Source of the DNA: Globodera rostochiensis
Lineage: Eukaryota; Nematoda; Chromadorea; Rhabditida; Heteroderidae
DNA length: 64,000 nucleotides
Assembly: GCA_018350325.1 (NCBI GenBank)
Contig: JAEVLN010000003.1
Location: forward strand, 579,985 to 643,984
Reading direction: 5' to 3'
Below, in pieces: positions 11,101 to 23,750 of the stretch. The notes beneath the pieces are model-generated. The model saw only the letters and a program-made list of their open reading frames with translations. It was not told the origin of the DNA and made no database searches. A program made the translations under genes and the position numbers. The number at the start of each line of letters is the position of its first letter. Within the stretch, counting starts at the first letter, position 1.

Positions 11101-12375
11101 ATTGAGATTGGAATGTCCTTTCTTGAGACTAAAACCCCCCCCCCCCCCCCCCGCTTATATGATACCGGTTTTTTTAATTTACAAATTTTTGTTCAGTCAA
11201 TTATTCCCCGTTTTTTGACCGAGATTTGGTCAACCGTATAAAAAATACCGGTCTTTTAATCCCGATGCTGGGTGCTTTTCCTTAAAATTGCGATCCCGCT
11301 CTATTTTTAATATAAAAATAAATATAAAATAATTAATTATAAATTAAACAATTTGGCACCTATCCTTTAGACTCCACTTCTGTGCTGCTGCTGCTGTTCC
11401 GTTGCGTTCAGTTGCCGAATTGTTGTTTTCTGGTTGTCCACCGCCGTTTTTGCATATTTGATGTACCTAAAATTTGATAAAACAAAAATGCTTATAAATA
11501 AAATAAATATATTTTATTAAACAAAAATTTAAAAAAACATTTTGCTGATTTTGCATTTCCGTTCCGTCCAAAATGACGACATTAATCGGGGCGCCAATGT
11601 CCAAATAATCGACCCCGTTCAGCGGCGGAAGTGGAGAATCATGCGTTAACTTCTTAATAATACAAAAATATATTTTAAATAAATTTAAAAAATGCATTTT
11701 TTTACATTATTTTTTTCACTCTTTTCGGTGCTGGCCACCGTTGTGGTGGTGCTGTAGTCCATGATAGTGAACAGATTCTTTGCTTTTACATTTGGATCTG
11801 GCAAGCCACTGAATGCCTCTTCCACCGTTATTCGAGGCTGAAAAAATTTGTGTTAAAATTAGTTAAGTTACGTCGCATTAAGATCAGCCATTTTGAATTA
11901 AATAGAGCCCAAAAGTGCGGGTTACGCATGCTTTGATCGGTCTTGATTTCCCGCAAAGCCGGCGCCTGGGGGGGGGGGTTTCTGAATCCCCAGGTCCGTT
12001 GGAGCCTCCGCACATGGATTCCCCCTGGACCTGGATTTGTTTTTCTAATAGACCAAGAATTTTGTTTTAGGTAGGTACCCCCCACTCACCCCCTAAATCC
12101 CTATGATCAGAGGTCGGCAATTATCAAAGCTTTATGGGCGACCGGTTGCTCACCACTTTTTGCATTCGGGGCCGAACGCGCCGGTGTTGTTGCTGCTGCT
12201 TTTTCCGGCGGCGCCAGCAGCAGATCACGCAGGTTGCAAGCGCGGCAAGCAGTGCAAACACCAGCGCAAGTCCGATCAGCAGGAAACGCAGTGCCAGATC
12301 TGGAAGCGACTGATTGTTGGAGGAGGAGGCGACGCCATATTGGGAGCACTCGCCACGGGGAAGTGCCAAAGTCAT
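8104..12375 (-). CDS. Transmembrane (receptor-type) protein tyrosine phosphatase
   Basis: Removes phosphate from phosphotyrosine at the plasma membrane. The first exon found (~12130-12375) encodes a short outer segment, a membrane span (FLLIGLALVFALLAALATCV) and a basic stop-transfer stretch (CCWRRRKK). Juxtamembrane exons follow near 11715-11830, 11535-11655, 11355-11466, 10720-10835 and 10550-10630. The catalytic domain begins with KNRFYDILP (~10380-10490), then GDYINASHIR (~9800-9870), YIAAQGPI and DFWEMIWQEGVDCIVMLTQC (~9560-9745), CADYWPEAPG (~9170-9330), HFNEWPDATRP (WPD loop) to MLVHC (~9013-9138), then SAGVGRTG (~8581-8637) and LRTQRIAMVQSAEQY (8104-~8247). The split signature rejoins to HCSAGVGRTG, so the catalytic cysteine, arginine, WPD aspartate and Q-loop are all present: an active enzyme with one phosphatase domain. 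The true start may lie upstream, since an acceptor precedes the ATG and the ectodomain is very short. Confidence 0.88.
8683..9012. repeat. Dispersed GACATTTTGTC / GCGACAAAATGTCC repeats in a phosphatase intron
   Basis: Copies of GGACATTTTGTC on the left and of GCGACAAAATGTCCGG on the right (8912-9004) face each other, a degenerate foldback in the intron that splits the catalytic Cys codon region from the preceding exon. Confidence 0.5.
9954..10135. repeat. Foldback repeat of the TAGGGTTGxxCC type
   Basis: Ends are TAGTGTTGAGCCCCG and CGGGGCTCAACCCTA, nearly perfect inverse copies; the inside is CCCCGACTTTTTT / AAACCCCGA repeats. Ends resemble the hairpins at 49072-49185 and 54859-54959. Confidence 0.65.
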
Positions 12376-13000
12376 TTTTCGACGCTGTTGGGGTCATTTG
12401 GGGGTATTTTTTTCTCAGATCACTATGCCAATTTGATTTTAAGAATTTTGAACAAATCAACAAAATGATCTGATCCTCAGATTTGGATCAGATATCTTTG
12501 TCTAAGAAATTTGCATATATTCAGTGTTATTCGAGATTTTTTGATGTTTTTCGATTCGAGATTATAAATTGAATCGTATTTGTCTCCAAACCTAAGGTCC
12601 GGGCACTAATCAAAATTAAATTATAATTAAATTTTAGTTAAAAATTTATTATAATCATTTGAAAATGAATGCCAAAAACTGTGCAATTCCTTTTGGACTG
12701 GGGGGCATCGCATCTTTGTCTTTAACCCAGTAACCTTTATTTTGTTTCGGAGAAGAAAAGAATGTGTACTTATAATTCATTTACAATCTGCCCCAATGAT
12801 CAGCGCCGGCGGCGACGGCGGCGGCTCTTTTACGGGGGACGAGCAAAAAGCAAAACATACAAATAAATAGCAACGATTGCATTCATTGCACCCGCCGCCG
12901 CCGCGGGGGGCAAAAAACCAAAACAAAATTCAGATAAATCAAATTTTTTTAAATTTTTAATGGGAATTTCATCGGAAAAACATTGTTAAGAAATAAAAAA

Positions 13001-13204
13001 TGCAATAAAAATTCTTTATCCAAATAGGTATTATCAAAATTTATTTAAAAAAAATTCAATTGTTTTTTTAAATAATTCGAAATCATTGGAGAAATATGCA
13101 ATAAAAATTCTTTATTGATTTAAAAATCCCAAAGGTATTATCAAAATTATTTTAAAAAATTCAGTTAAAAATGTTTTTTTTTAATAATTCGAAATGATTG
13201 GAGA
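13001..13204. repeat. Two-copy ~100-bp tandem repeat
   Basis: Units about 13001-13092 and 13093-13204 share ATGCAATAAAAATTCTTTAT, GGTATTATCAAAATT and AATAATTCGAAATxATTGGAG in the same order. Confidence 0.7.
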
Positions 13205-14244
13205 AATTTTGAAAAAATAAATGGGTTTGTCGAGTTTACTTTTGATTGCTCATTTTTGAATGAATTAATCTAAACACAATTTGATTTAAGCATCAAAATT
13301 TATAGTTTTTATTTTTACAAAAATGTCTCGAATTTTGAAAAAAAATATTAAAGCATTGAAATTTGAATGAATTGCAAATCGTTCGCTTACCGTCAATTTT
13401 GAACCACATGAATTGATGGCGTTCCATTTGCTTTATTTTGGCAGATGATCGATCAGCCGCCAGCAATAATTAATTATAATATAAATAAATTGGGCCCGAA
13501 TTTTTAGGTGCTAAAAATCATTAAATGGCGCGGGCCACCTCTCCAAAATGGGCGAGATAAATGCCAACAAAAAGTCTCTAAAAAGAAAAAGCATCGAATT
13601 TTAAGGGGTTTCTTTAAAAATCCGAGCCCTTTGTGGAGGGTTTTTGGCATTTTTTTTGAACAAATCCAACATTGGTCCTAAAAAATGCTAAACAGTCGCT
13701 TTCTATTAACATTTTTGTTTTAAATGATTTATTTAATATAATTAAAAATATAATCAACAATCTATAGAAATTGGTTCATGGATTGTTCTGACTTTACTAT
13801 AAGCAAAATGTTCCCGAGTTGGAGACGCTCCCCAAAATTTGTTTAAACATAACGATGAAAGCGTTTGTGGCGGTTGCGCGTTGTGTAATTAATTGAATTA
13901 AAATTCTTTCATTAAAATTCGGTCACTGAGAGAAATTTATTTACAAAATTAGTTTTTAAAATAAATAAATAATAATATTTTAGGGAAGAGGCAAAAAATT
14001 GGCCATTAAATTCCTTTAAGCTTTGTTTGTGTAATATTTGAACGAAGACATTCGGCAAACAAATAAAAAGGCGATGGATCTGTTTTTGACACAAACAAAA
14101 ATGGTTTAAAACTTTCAAAAATTGAAAAAAATAGAATAAATTCATTAAAATTGCGCCAAATACTCTCAATAATTCGAAAGATAAATATAATAAATTATAA
14201 ACTCTCAAAAAATAAAACACATAAATATTATATTTATTATTGGT

Positions 14245-14492
14245 AAAGGGCGTACGGACTGAATCCAGACCGGGGCCAATAACTCTCTTCAGCATTAACC
14301 GATTCAAACATTCTAAAAGCCATTCGGAAGCTCTCGAAGAGCAGAAGTTATGAGCCTTCAGATCAAACAAATCCCCAAAAAATTATGGCCAAAAAAAAAT
14401 ATCCAAAAACAGGGTTTTGAACATTTAGAATGTTTTGAATTGGTTAAAGTTGAAACTGCCCGGTCTGGATTCGGTTCGGGAGCCATTTGTAA
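14245..14492. repeat. Imperfect inverted repeat
   Basis: The inverse of 14245-14320 and the direct strand of 14420-14492 share TAGAATGTTT(T)GAATxGGTTAA and CCGGTCTGGATTC. Probably a small foldback element. Confidence 0.5.
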
Positions 14493-15110
14493 AGAGTATG
14501 GTAAATTTAAATTGCGGCATAATAAAAAATGTATTAATAATAAATGAATAAATATTGAATGGAATGTTTACGATAAACAAAATTAAAGTGATATTAGTAA
14601 ATAAAAATTGTTTTTGGGTCCATTCATAAAATTGAAGTGGATTATGGGCCGTCCGGCCGGCCATAAATGGTTGGGGGATGCGCAAAAGTGAAAGTGAATG
14701 AATGGAATGAATTGTGTGGTATTACTGGAGAGAGGGAAAGTAAGTGATTAACATTCATTCCAATCCAACCAAAAAACCTGAAACTGAGAAAAAAACATTT
14801 TCGGATTGAAATTCGATCGATGCAAAATTAAATTGAATTGGAATTGGCGGAGTAATGGCAAAAACTGTCAATAAAATGGTTTATGAATATGGTTGCCAAA
14901 TCTGAGTTGGGGGGTTGTTGATAAACCGATGGGCCAAAATCTCAAAAAATGCATAAAATCGTCATCATCAAGGTTGGTAACCAAACACATTCTAAAATTC
15001 AATTTAGCAAAATTGATTGATTAAATATTAATTTAAAAATTCAATGAATTTGATAAAATTATTATTAAAAAATAATTTAAAAAGGGGAATCGTTAAAAAA
15101 AGGGAAAAAA

Positions 15111-15228
15111 GCTTACAACACCTCCGATTCCCAGGACGTCTCCGTTCCAAGTACTAAGAAGGCCCAACGTTGCTTAACTTGCCAGATCGGACGGGATGGC
15201 GTGTTTTCAACGTGGAATGGTCGTAAGC
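15111..15228 (-). rRNA. 5S ribosomal RNA
   Basis: 118 nt, starting GCTTACGACCATTCCACGTT and ending GGTGTTGTAAGC. It carries the conserved internal promoter and core (GATCTGGCAAGTTAAGCAAC, GTACTTGG, GGGAATC) and end stems that pair (GCTTAC with GTAAGC). Downstream on the minus strand are two T-runs (T6 and T7, 15094-15110), as expected for RNA polymerase III termination. Spacing and sequence match nematode 5S genes. Only one copy is in the window and no spliced-leader RNA gene was seen beside it. Confidence 0.96.
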
Positions 15229-16893
15229 AAAGGATGTGCTAATTATGTGTCTTTTGAACAAATTCAAAAAAACTTCGGGTCCGAAATTATGTGTTTTTAT
15301 GTTTGGCCGGCGGTCTTATTGCAAATAAATAGGTATTAATTTGCTAATTTTGTCTAGAAATTGAATATTTTATACTAAATTAATTTTTTAAACTAATTAA
15401 AAATAAAGTGATTTAAAGAAGGAACTAAAGCACGAAACTCGGACAATTAAAACAAAAAAGAAAATAAAGCTTGAACAATTTCGAGAATCTGATCAAATAA
15501 ATAATTTTAAAAAAAAGCGTCTTTCGTTTTTTAAACAAAAACCCGGCCCCGGCCGTCGTCTGTCTCAGTTGAGAATGCAACAGCAATTGCCACCAATGAT
15601 CGTTGAGGGTAGCGTAAGTGAAAACGACGGTTTTTAAAAATTTGAAACTTAAAGCATAAATATTTTTCGAGTGTCCCCCTCCCCCCCGGGGGAGGGGGGG
15701 AGGGGTAATTGCTGCGGGCACAAAAAAGAAGTTTCGCTCGCGGGGTTAGGAGGCACAGGCACAAGAAGGGGAAGCAGCACAGCAGCGGCAGCATCAAAAC
15801 GCTGGCTGATGAGTTAGTCGGGCTGGTCGGTTGGTTGATGAGAATGTGAATGAATGAGAGTTGGCCCCGCCGGCGGGTGAAAACAAAATGATGCGCAAAG
15901 TGGGCAAACACAAAACAATTGGCAAACAAAAAAAAATAATTCCAACCAACCAACCAAACGAACGCTCGCAGAAAATTGTGCAAAATTTGAGGAGCCCCGC
16001 CGGGCTTATTTTTGAATCCGTCCGTCCGTCCGTCCGCTTGGCATCAAATTTTTTTATTTTTGGACTTTCCAATAAAGTTGAAAAATTGCACATTCCGTTT
16101 AAATTTAGATATCTCTCCCTGTTAAGTTAATCGCAAATTTCTAAAATTTCCAATTTTTGTAAACATTCCAAATTTTTTGATTACAAAATTGCCTGCGCTA
16201 TTGTGTTATGAAAAGAACATTTTTGATCAAATTTTGGTCCTTTATAATTTGATTTTTTATAAAGAATTTTTTGTTAAAACGAATTGACGCATTTTTCGAT
16301 TTGTCACACCAACGCCGTTATAAAAGACATTTTTGCACATAGGAATTGTGCTGCTCGTCCTTATTATAATTTTTTAAATTGAATTATTAGTGCATTTTTG
16401 TGTTAACAGTACAAACCGGACGGGATCGGGTACCTTAATTATTAATAGGGCCACTAATTATATGGATAAAAATTTCCAAATATGGCCATAAAATATGGAT
16501 GAAAAATTGCAAAATATGCACCAAATATGGGCAAAATTGCAAAATATGGACAAAAGTTGTAAAAACATCATATGGTATTTATACGCTGTTCCGAGTGCGC
16601 AAAAAAAATATGGATTTCCATATAATTAGTCAAAAAAATGAAACCCGGGAATCCCGGACCCGGAATTGAACGCAACATTTTTGGGTTGGGTGGGTACCTG
16701 GAACTGAACAGAAACTTCCACAAGTACCACCCGAACAAACTCTTTATGCATTTATTTATCTGTTTGCTAGAGCAATGTGAACTACGAGTAGGTGTACAAA
16801 TTTACATAAAAATAGTTATGCCGATCGGACACAAATTGTCTTGACCCAAAATGAATACAAAAAATAAATTTGAAAGCGTTCGGTCGGTCATAT
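15229..16893. other. Intergenic region between 5S rRNA and the MUT-7-like gene
   Basis: No supported gene. It has a C/G-rich hairpin near 15674-15704 and TCCG repeats (TCCGTCCGTCCGTCCG, 16019-16034), plus the MITE-like element at 16452-16629. Confidence 0.4.
16452..16629. mobile_element. Small MITE-like element with AATATGG repeats
   Basis: The left end ACTAATTATATGGA and right end TCCATATAATTAGT are inverse copies. The inside has several A(A)ATATGG and TTGCAAAATATG repeats. About 178 bp, non-coding. Confidence 0.6.
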
Positions 16894-19800
16894 TCATTCA
16901 CTGCTTGCACTGTTCAACTGCAGTCGGCCACACTCCGTGCACGCGTAGAACTTGATTCCGGCCATGTCGAACGTGTCCTTCTTGAACTTGAGCCCCACAC
17001 GCACCTTCACCGGAGCTGAACATTGATCCGCCAACACCAAACAGTTCCTTAAAATAGAACAATTTTCAACAGAGTCAAAAATTGTGAAGAAAATTCGGCA
17101 TTAGACCAAACCCCGGCAAAAAGCAGATAGACCTTGCAACCCAAGCCAAAAATTTTCGGTTTGAATAATCATATTAACCAAAAAAGCGATTCCACAAAGT
17201 CGGATAACCGAACAACGCGAGGTTATCAACCCTGAAAAAAACCAAAACCGAGTCAAAGATTCAAACAAAAGTTTTTGTTTGATATCCCATCGATAAAGTC
17301 ACGCCGGTACGGTTCGAAACCGTCGCCATGCCTTTTAAAGACAAAAAACGCCCGGGGGAACGATCGGAGGTTTTCTGATGTCCGGCTGAATGCTCTACCG
17401 ACTGAGGAGAAGCTCAGACTGATCTCGAACGAACGATTTCTTGGCCGATTGGACTTTTGGAGGGGGGGGGGGGAGCTTTTATGCCCATAAATGCTGATCC
17501 AAAATGTTTCAAAATTTCATGATCTATTGGAAACTGAACAAACGAACCACCGAACCACCGAACACACAACACCAACAAAATTAAATTATAAAAACATTAC
17601 TTACAGCATGTTAACGGAGAAATTGCGACACAGACAAATTTCGTTGGTTTGGTCCTCAACCAAAATGTATTCGTCGGCCTCGGCATCCAACAGCCTTCTT
17701 CAGTGGAAAGGGAATGGATTGGTTCATCTACAAACAATTCAGCAGTTTTTGACTAACTGTTGTGCCTCGTAATTGTCGTCCTGATCAGCCGAGAATGGCA
17801 CGCTTTCGGCCTTCAACTGGTTGACACAATGTTTCAAATCCTATTTAAGTGAGAAAATACAGGAAATTCAAAAGGCTGATCAGTGAGTGATCACTGCGCT
17901 GACCTGCGCACTGATGTCCAACCAGTCCGCCCCGTGTCGGACCGCGTTCATGTAGCACAACGTTTGCGCAACCCGTTTGGGGAGACGGACAAATGCGCGC
18001 TTGTTACACTCCACACAGCGTGACCACATGTCCTCAGGACGGAGCAGAATGCGCAGTTCGTGCAACAAATATTTGACAATCAGCGAAGGCGGAGTGGTGC
18101 CATCCGTTGCCATCGGCACGCACACAACCTCGTGGCTGCTGCCATGCAGTTGGAGTTGGAGCTGAATTACACCACACTATGGTTGTTCTCCAGAGAACGA
18201 CACGACGGACCTGTGTGTATGCTTTGCCCGTGCTCAACACCACAAAGCCGTCGTTCTGTGACTGCTTGCAAAACTCAATGATTTGGTCGCGTTCGCCGAT
18301 CATCCGCGCGTCGAAGCCGCACTTGCGCAAGTGTTTACCCAAACCAAAAAGCATTGAATCGGCGATGAACCGAACTTCTCGAATGGATCTGAAGCCGTGC
18401 AAATTCCCGTGGGCAGCGTGCTCAATTTCTCTGGCAGCTTTCTAAATTCTGTTTAATTAACCTTAAAATTCAAATAAGATGGAACGCAATTTTCAAACTG
18501 GAGATTAATGAATTAAATTATTCTTTTTAACAAAAATTAATTTTTTAACCCGGTGAACCCAGTACATAATTAAGAAATGAGCGGACTAAAATTAGTAAAG
18601 GAGCATTTTTTTAGACCAAGTTTTGAACCCGAGACTAAAGATCCTAAAAACATCGAGAAATTTGAGTCGAGACCGAGACTCTCGCCCACCTGCACATTCA
18701 GAATAAAGTCCTCCTCGCCCTCCTTGATGCGCACCATTTGCCCGCTGACCAGCGGAATGATTGCCGACGACTTGGCGGGTTGTGCATCAACAAAATTGAT
18801 CAGCGAGTGTTGCTTCAACGCGTTGGCAAGCTCTTTGTTTTTCAGCGTCTTCAGTTTTTCTGCAACTTTTCGGAAGAGCCGTTCTAGACAATACGCGTCA
18901 AAAGCAGCGTACTTTTTCTCTGAAAACCAAAATTTAGGCTAGAAAATTGCAAAACAACAGCCAACAAAAGTGCCCAGAAAACAAAACAAATTATAAAAAA
19001 AATCCAAAAGCGTAGCCCCCAAAGAAACTTCAAATTGGAGCCCGAACCACCTAAAGCTCGACTAGTGCCGTAAAAAGCTCCAATTTTTGAGCAAAATTTG
19101 ATGAAAAAAGGTCGGAGCCGTAACTAATTGGAGCAACTTTGGCCAAGGCCCAAATTATCCGAACTAGCATTTTGTTTGGCGTTTCTGAACCGAAGTTCAC
19201 TTTTTGAAAGGCCAGAGCTTGGAGCCAGAAATCCCAATGTACCAAACACTAATCTCGACTGGCGTTATTCTCGACCGGTTCTCGAGCCCCCCCCCCTATC
19301 TCGGATGAGTGTCACGTACGCTCGAGTCGCAGTGGGCGTATGCTCCAATTGCCTTCCCGTTCAGTCTTTTCCAATTTAATGTCCAAAAAGTAGGCAGACA
19401 CGTCGGACAATGACAAATGTGTCGGGCACTCCACGTCCGTACGGTCGAACACGGCACTGGACGCCTCGGGGTACAGCTTGACCTTGGACAGCAGTCGGTA
19501 CATGCACACGACCTCCTTGACCAACGGGAACAGCTTGTCAATGAAGGGGAATGTGCTGCGCAAGACGCGCATGTCGTTGCGAAAGTCGTAGCCTATGGGA
19601 ATTGTTCAAATTTGCAATGGCACAATTTGAGTGAATAATTTCGTCTGATCCAAAATAAAGTCAGAACCAAACATGATCAGTGCAAACGTGATTGATTTTT
19701 TATTTTTTTTATTTTGGTTGAGTTGAGTTCGGTTTAGTTCTGTTTTCAAAATGGTTTCGATTTGGTTCTGTTCCTCAAAAATCTGTCATGAACCAAAAAA

Positions 19801-22800
19801 TTTGGTTTAATCCTTTCAAAAATGAAAAAAATCCGTTTCTATTTTGGGTTTAACCCGAATAATGTCTGCCCGCCCGGACATCAAACAAATGCCGCCAGCC
19901 CGACCAACAGCCAAAGATTAAAAAATCCGACCAGAGGTCTAACCCTAACCCTAAGCCTAAGCCTAGCACGACATTTTGCCCCCTCCCCCAAAAAGCGCAC
20001 CAATCTTTCTCGGCCCATCAGTGCAGAAGAGAGCGTCAAAAAAATTTAGCCAGTGACTTTCTGTCATCTTGCCCTCCGTGTCCAGCAAAAGAACGTCGAC
20101 CAAAAAAACGGCTTTCGTAGTTGCGATTTGGATCAACGAAATCCTGCACAAATAAATGTCAAATAATCATTTTAAAAATTATCTGACGACCGCGCCCCAT
20201 TTTGTTCAAAAAATTGGTGAATTTTTGAAATTTTTAAGCGCAAAAAATGCCACGGCACCTTTCTGTTGCTGTGGCGGACAAAAAGTGAGGGCACCACTCG
20301 GCGTCGATGCCAAACAGTTCTTCGCCGCCGTGTCGAAGGTGCGCAATCAGTCGATCCAGCCGCTCCCACCGGTCGATCACTTCGATCTGGTAGCCTTTGT
20401 ACAGCTCACACACGTACTGCTCCTCCAGCTGTTGGTTCTGTTTGCGCACGGCAATGCTTCTAAACAGATAAGCAAAGCAAAATGAGATCACTTTTTAGGC
20501 TTAAACAAGAACAAGCATTTTCAGACTGTAAGCTTTCGAATTGACAGTATATTTAGTTGACCATGAAAAGCTATTGCGCAAAAATATGACTTGAGGAAAC
20601 AGCTGGGGGATTGCCCCCCCCCCCCAGTCCCGTCCCTTAGGGGGTTTCGGTAGAATCGAGAGTATTTCGGGACCGGGAAGGAATCGGTGCTGAACTCCAC
20701 TACAAAATGCACAATCAGATTTTGTCGACCGACCCGGAACTCCATTTCCAGTTCGAATACACACATAATCGATCAACCTACTTACCTTCTGATCTCCTTG
20801 CGAATGTTGTCCACCTTCCCCGCGTTTTGCTGGTAGAACCATTTCAGTTCGGGGATGTAGTGTTCCTCGCGGACCTCAAGCAGTTCAGCAAAATGGCACG
20901 CTTGGTCCGGCAGGTTAAAGTCGACGAACAAACGGCGGAAATAGCGATCGCGCACGTCCTCACAATGCAGCATGGCATCCTTACGAGAAAATTTGTGTAA
21001 ATTAAAAAATAATTTAAGTAAATAATTTACGCGCGCAAACTCCTCAAATTGATTCCACGATATTTCGCCATGGCGCCACCGGTGATGGTTGTACAACAGA
21101 GCGTTCTGAGTCCTGAGCTTCCTCAAGTTGGGCACGTCCATTCCAAAATTGGTGGCAAACTTTCGTGTGATCTAAAAATGAGGAAAAAACAAAGCTTTTA
21201 AGCAATTTTTTGATTACGAAATTGTTTAAAAGCCAATATCGAATCAGGGTTTACGCCGGGGCCGGGAAAATGTCGGGTCGGGTTTTGTGTTGAAAAAGCG
21301 CCGAGTTTCGGCACTCGGGCTCAGATTTGCTTTAAAAATGCCGGACCAGATTTTTAGGGTTGGGCCAACCGATAAACCATCGAATTTATATCCGTTCAAA
21401 AAGGCCCGGGGTTAAGCTGCCGGATCAACCCGGTACAACTCTAAATACCGAAAGAACAACAGGGCACAAAAAGTGACAAAGTGTTTAACTGACCTTCTCC
21501 AACTGTTTGCAGTTTATGATCACTTTCTGCTCCAACTCATTAGTCACCCGACTATTGTGCAACTTGAAAGCGATCAATTTGTCCAGGTAATTGATGAACC
21601 TCGTCCGCCTGTACTCCTCATCGCCGACAAACGGATAAAGCAGTGCCGTTTGGTTGTCCAAAATCAGCCGACAAACAATCTTTGACGGTTTAAAGGCACA
21701 ATTATTTCGAGAACAGGGCATCGAAAAGGGGGGACGAACTGTTAATTACCCATCCACTAATGATCACTGATCAGGATCATCCAGATCTGATCTGGTCTAT
21801 CCAAATCTGAGGATCGGGGGTCCAGATAAGATCAGCCACACACACCACACCTCCCCTCCTCCCTTTTTTAAATCGTCCAAAAAATATTCATTAGTTAAAA
21901 AGCACACACCTCATTAAAATTAAAATGATCACGTAAATTCAAATGTGCCATCCATGCGACAGCCTTTGCCAAGTCATTTGGCACCAATTCGCCGATCCGC
22001 TTAATTGCAATTTCCATCATTTGTTTGTCCTTCAGACGAAACACGGAGCAAACGACATCAATATGTTTTGCTTTGAGTCGGAAACATTGTTCAACCGCGT
22101 CCGTCTAAATGACAGATATAAAAAGTTGTGCACGATTAAATGTCGTAGAATCATTTTGGCCAAACGACCAATTGGGACAAAGGATCATTTTGGCCAGGAC
22201 AAAATGACCACTTTGGACAAACGACCAATGAGATAAAGGATTATTTTGGCCAAACGACCAACGGGACAAATGATTACTTTGGCCAAACGACAAGTGGGAC
22301 AAAATAACCACATTGGACAAACGACCAATTGGACAAAGGATCATCGAGGAACAAAGGACAACCTTTTCACAGTGGGGCCAAATGGCCGTAGGGCTAGATG
22401 ACCAAAGCTTAAAATGCCAAACGATGTGACCCCGCGTTTGGTCCTCATCAGAAAATTCATTAAAATTGCTCACAAGAAGAGTGTGGTCACCGGGAAGAAC
22501 AAAAGGAACGGGTTGATGATGTTCCGCTGCCATTCTGTGCTTCTGAAATTCGTCGAAGGTGATCAGGGCAAGTTTGACAAGCGATGTGTCGAATTGCTGG
22601 GTGATCAGCGATTTCAGAAATCTGATCAGATTCAGGAAGCCTTCAAACACATCGCCGACATCCTCAAAGTCGAAATAGGCCCTCATCGTGCTTTGAATTG
22701 CGTCCAATTTGGCCATAGCGTCAAAGGCTCTGCTCGTCTCCTAAACATTTTTAGTGTCCCATTAAAACAAATTAACTTTATAGATTTGGTCGAGACACTT

Positions 22801-23750
22801 GAGAAGTTTAAAGCTAATATTAAGCGGAAGCTTTACGATTGGATAAAGCTAAAAAAGTTATGGTTAAAAAAGTAAAAATCACAAAAAACCGAAAATTTTT
22901 GGGCTTTTATGGCCCAACTTTTGAAAAGTTATAAACAATTTGACACTCGGACGGGGCCGGTAGCGGAGACATGCGCCCCCTAAAACACTAAAATTTCGAG
23001 AAAAAGGCCAAACTTGGTCGGAAAAGCATTAACATTTTGGCACATTAAAATTAATTAGTTAAAATACCGTCAAATTCTTTCAATTTTTTAAAATTTCTAG
23101 TAAAATAATATTTGATATTTTTCGAGAACGCCTCGAATGATTTAAAATATTATGAAACCACAAAAAAAGACTTTTTTTTTATTGCCGCAGCAATTTCAGA
23201 ATTTGTTTTTCCTTTCAATCTGATATGCTTTTCACGAAAATAAACATTTTTTGATGAGAAAATATGCCGAAAAGCAACAAAAAAATACAAAAAGCCTAAA
23301 ATGCCCTCCGGCTATAAAAGTGTCAGTTTTGAGACTTCACAAACGAGCTGTTCGTTCCATCCATGGCCAATGGCATTGTTTACTCAAAAATGCCGGATTT
23401 GCCGGTTTTTGCGATCTGTGCCGCGGCGTTTTGTCCTTTTTTTTACGATTTAACATTTTGCCAAATTGTTCTGCCCAAAAAAAAGAAGGCAAAAACAGAA
23501 AATTTCCCCAGCAGCGCCGGGAGCATTTTCTATGAAAAAGCAATCAATTTTTTCTAAGATTCCCCCGGGGGGGGGGGGTGCGCCGTCGAGCGAACTTTTA
23601 AGTTTTGGCCAATCTGCCAGCAATTAAACTGACCTCATTTAATTTTTTGAGCTTTCTAACGCAATCCTGAAAGGTCATCTCCGCCATGTCCGGCATTGGC
23701 ACACTTTGTTCAGGCATCGGAGTCAATTCGGCACATCCAAAGCCATTCAT
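16894..23750 (-). CDS. mut-7: MUT-7/EXD3-like 3'-5' exonuclease with Mut7-C domain
   Basis: In C. elegans MUT-7 is a DEDD-family 3'-5' exonuclease of the mutator complex that makes secondary siRNAs and silences transposons. Exons in coding order: 23634-23750 (start MNGFGCAELT, directly after an AATTTCAG acceptor, so possibly trans-spliced), ~22425-22740, ~21912-22106, ~21490-21705, ~21033-21172, ~20785-20980, ~20270-20465 (exonuclease I, LFGIDAEW), ~20040-20150 (IQIATTKAVFLVDVLLLD), ~19310-19590 (exonuclease II, YDFRNDMRVLR), ~18670-18920 (exonuclease III, YAAFDAYCL), ~18200-18440 (Mut7-C start, RFIADSMLFGLGKHLRKCGF), ~17900-18180 (zinc-binding part, RPEDMWSRCVECN), ~17771-17840, ~17600-17690 and 16894-~17048 (ending KFYACTECGRLQL). 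All DEDDy acidic residues and both CxxC pairs are present, so it looks functional. Which of the nematode Mut7-C paralogues it is cannot be settled here. Confidence 0.88.
17275..17440 (-). repeat. tRNA-like (SINE or tRNA pseudogene) in a mut-7 intron
   Basis: The minus strand carries an A-box-like TCCTCAGTCGGTAGAGCA followed by a degenerate B-box region. About 70 nt on there is a palindromic GGTTTCGAACC. No sound anticodon arm can be drawn, so it is not a working tRNA; a tRNA-derived SINE or decayed gene is likelier. Confidence 0.4.
19939..19966. repeat. Short interstitial telomere-like run
   Basis: Two CCCTAA units followed by two CCTAAG units (inverse of TTAGGC, the nematode telomere repeat), within a mut-7 intron. 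Very short. Confidence 0.5.
22130..22400. repeat. Degenerate tandem repeat (TTTGGCCAAACGACCAA type)
   Basis: Six or more imperfect copies of TTTGGxCAAACGACCAAT and GGGACAAAGGATCAT, about 40-50 bp apart, in the second mut-7 intron. Confidence 0.7.

Larger units (their letters stand above)
12376..15110. other. AT-rich intergenic region with small repeats
   Basis: No gene recognised. It holds a two-copy tandem repeat (13001-13204), an imperfect inverted repeat (14245-14492) and GGCGGCGACGGCGG-type simple repeats near 12805 and 12890. Unseen 5' exons of the phosphatase could lie here. Confidence 0.4.
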
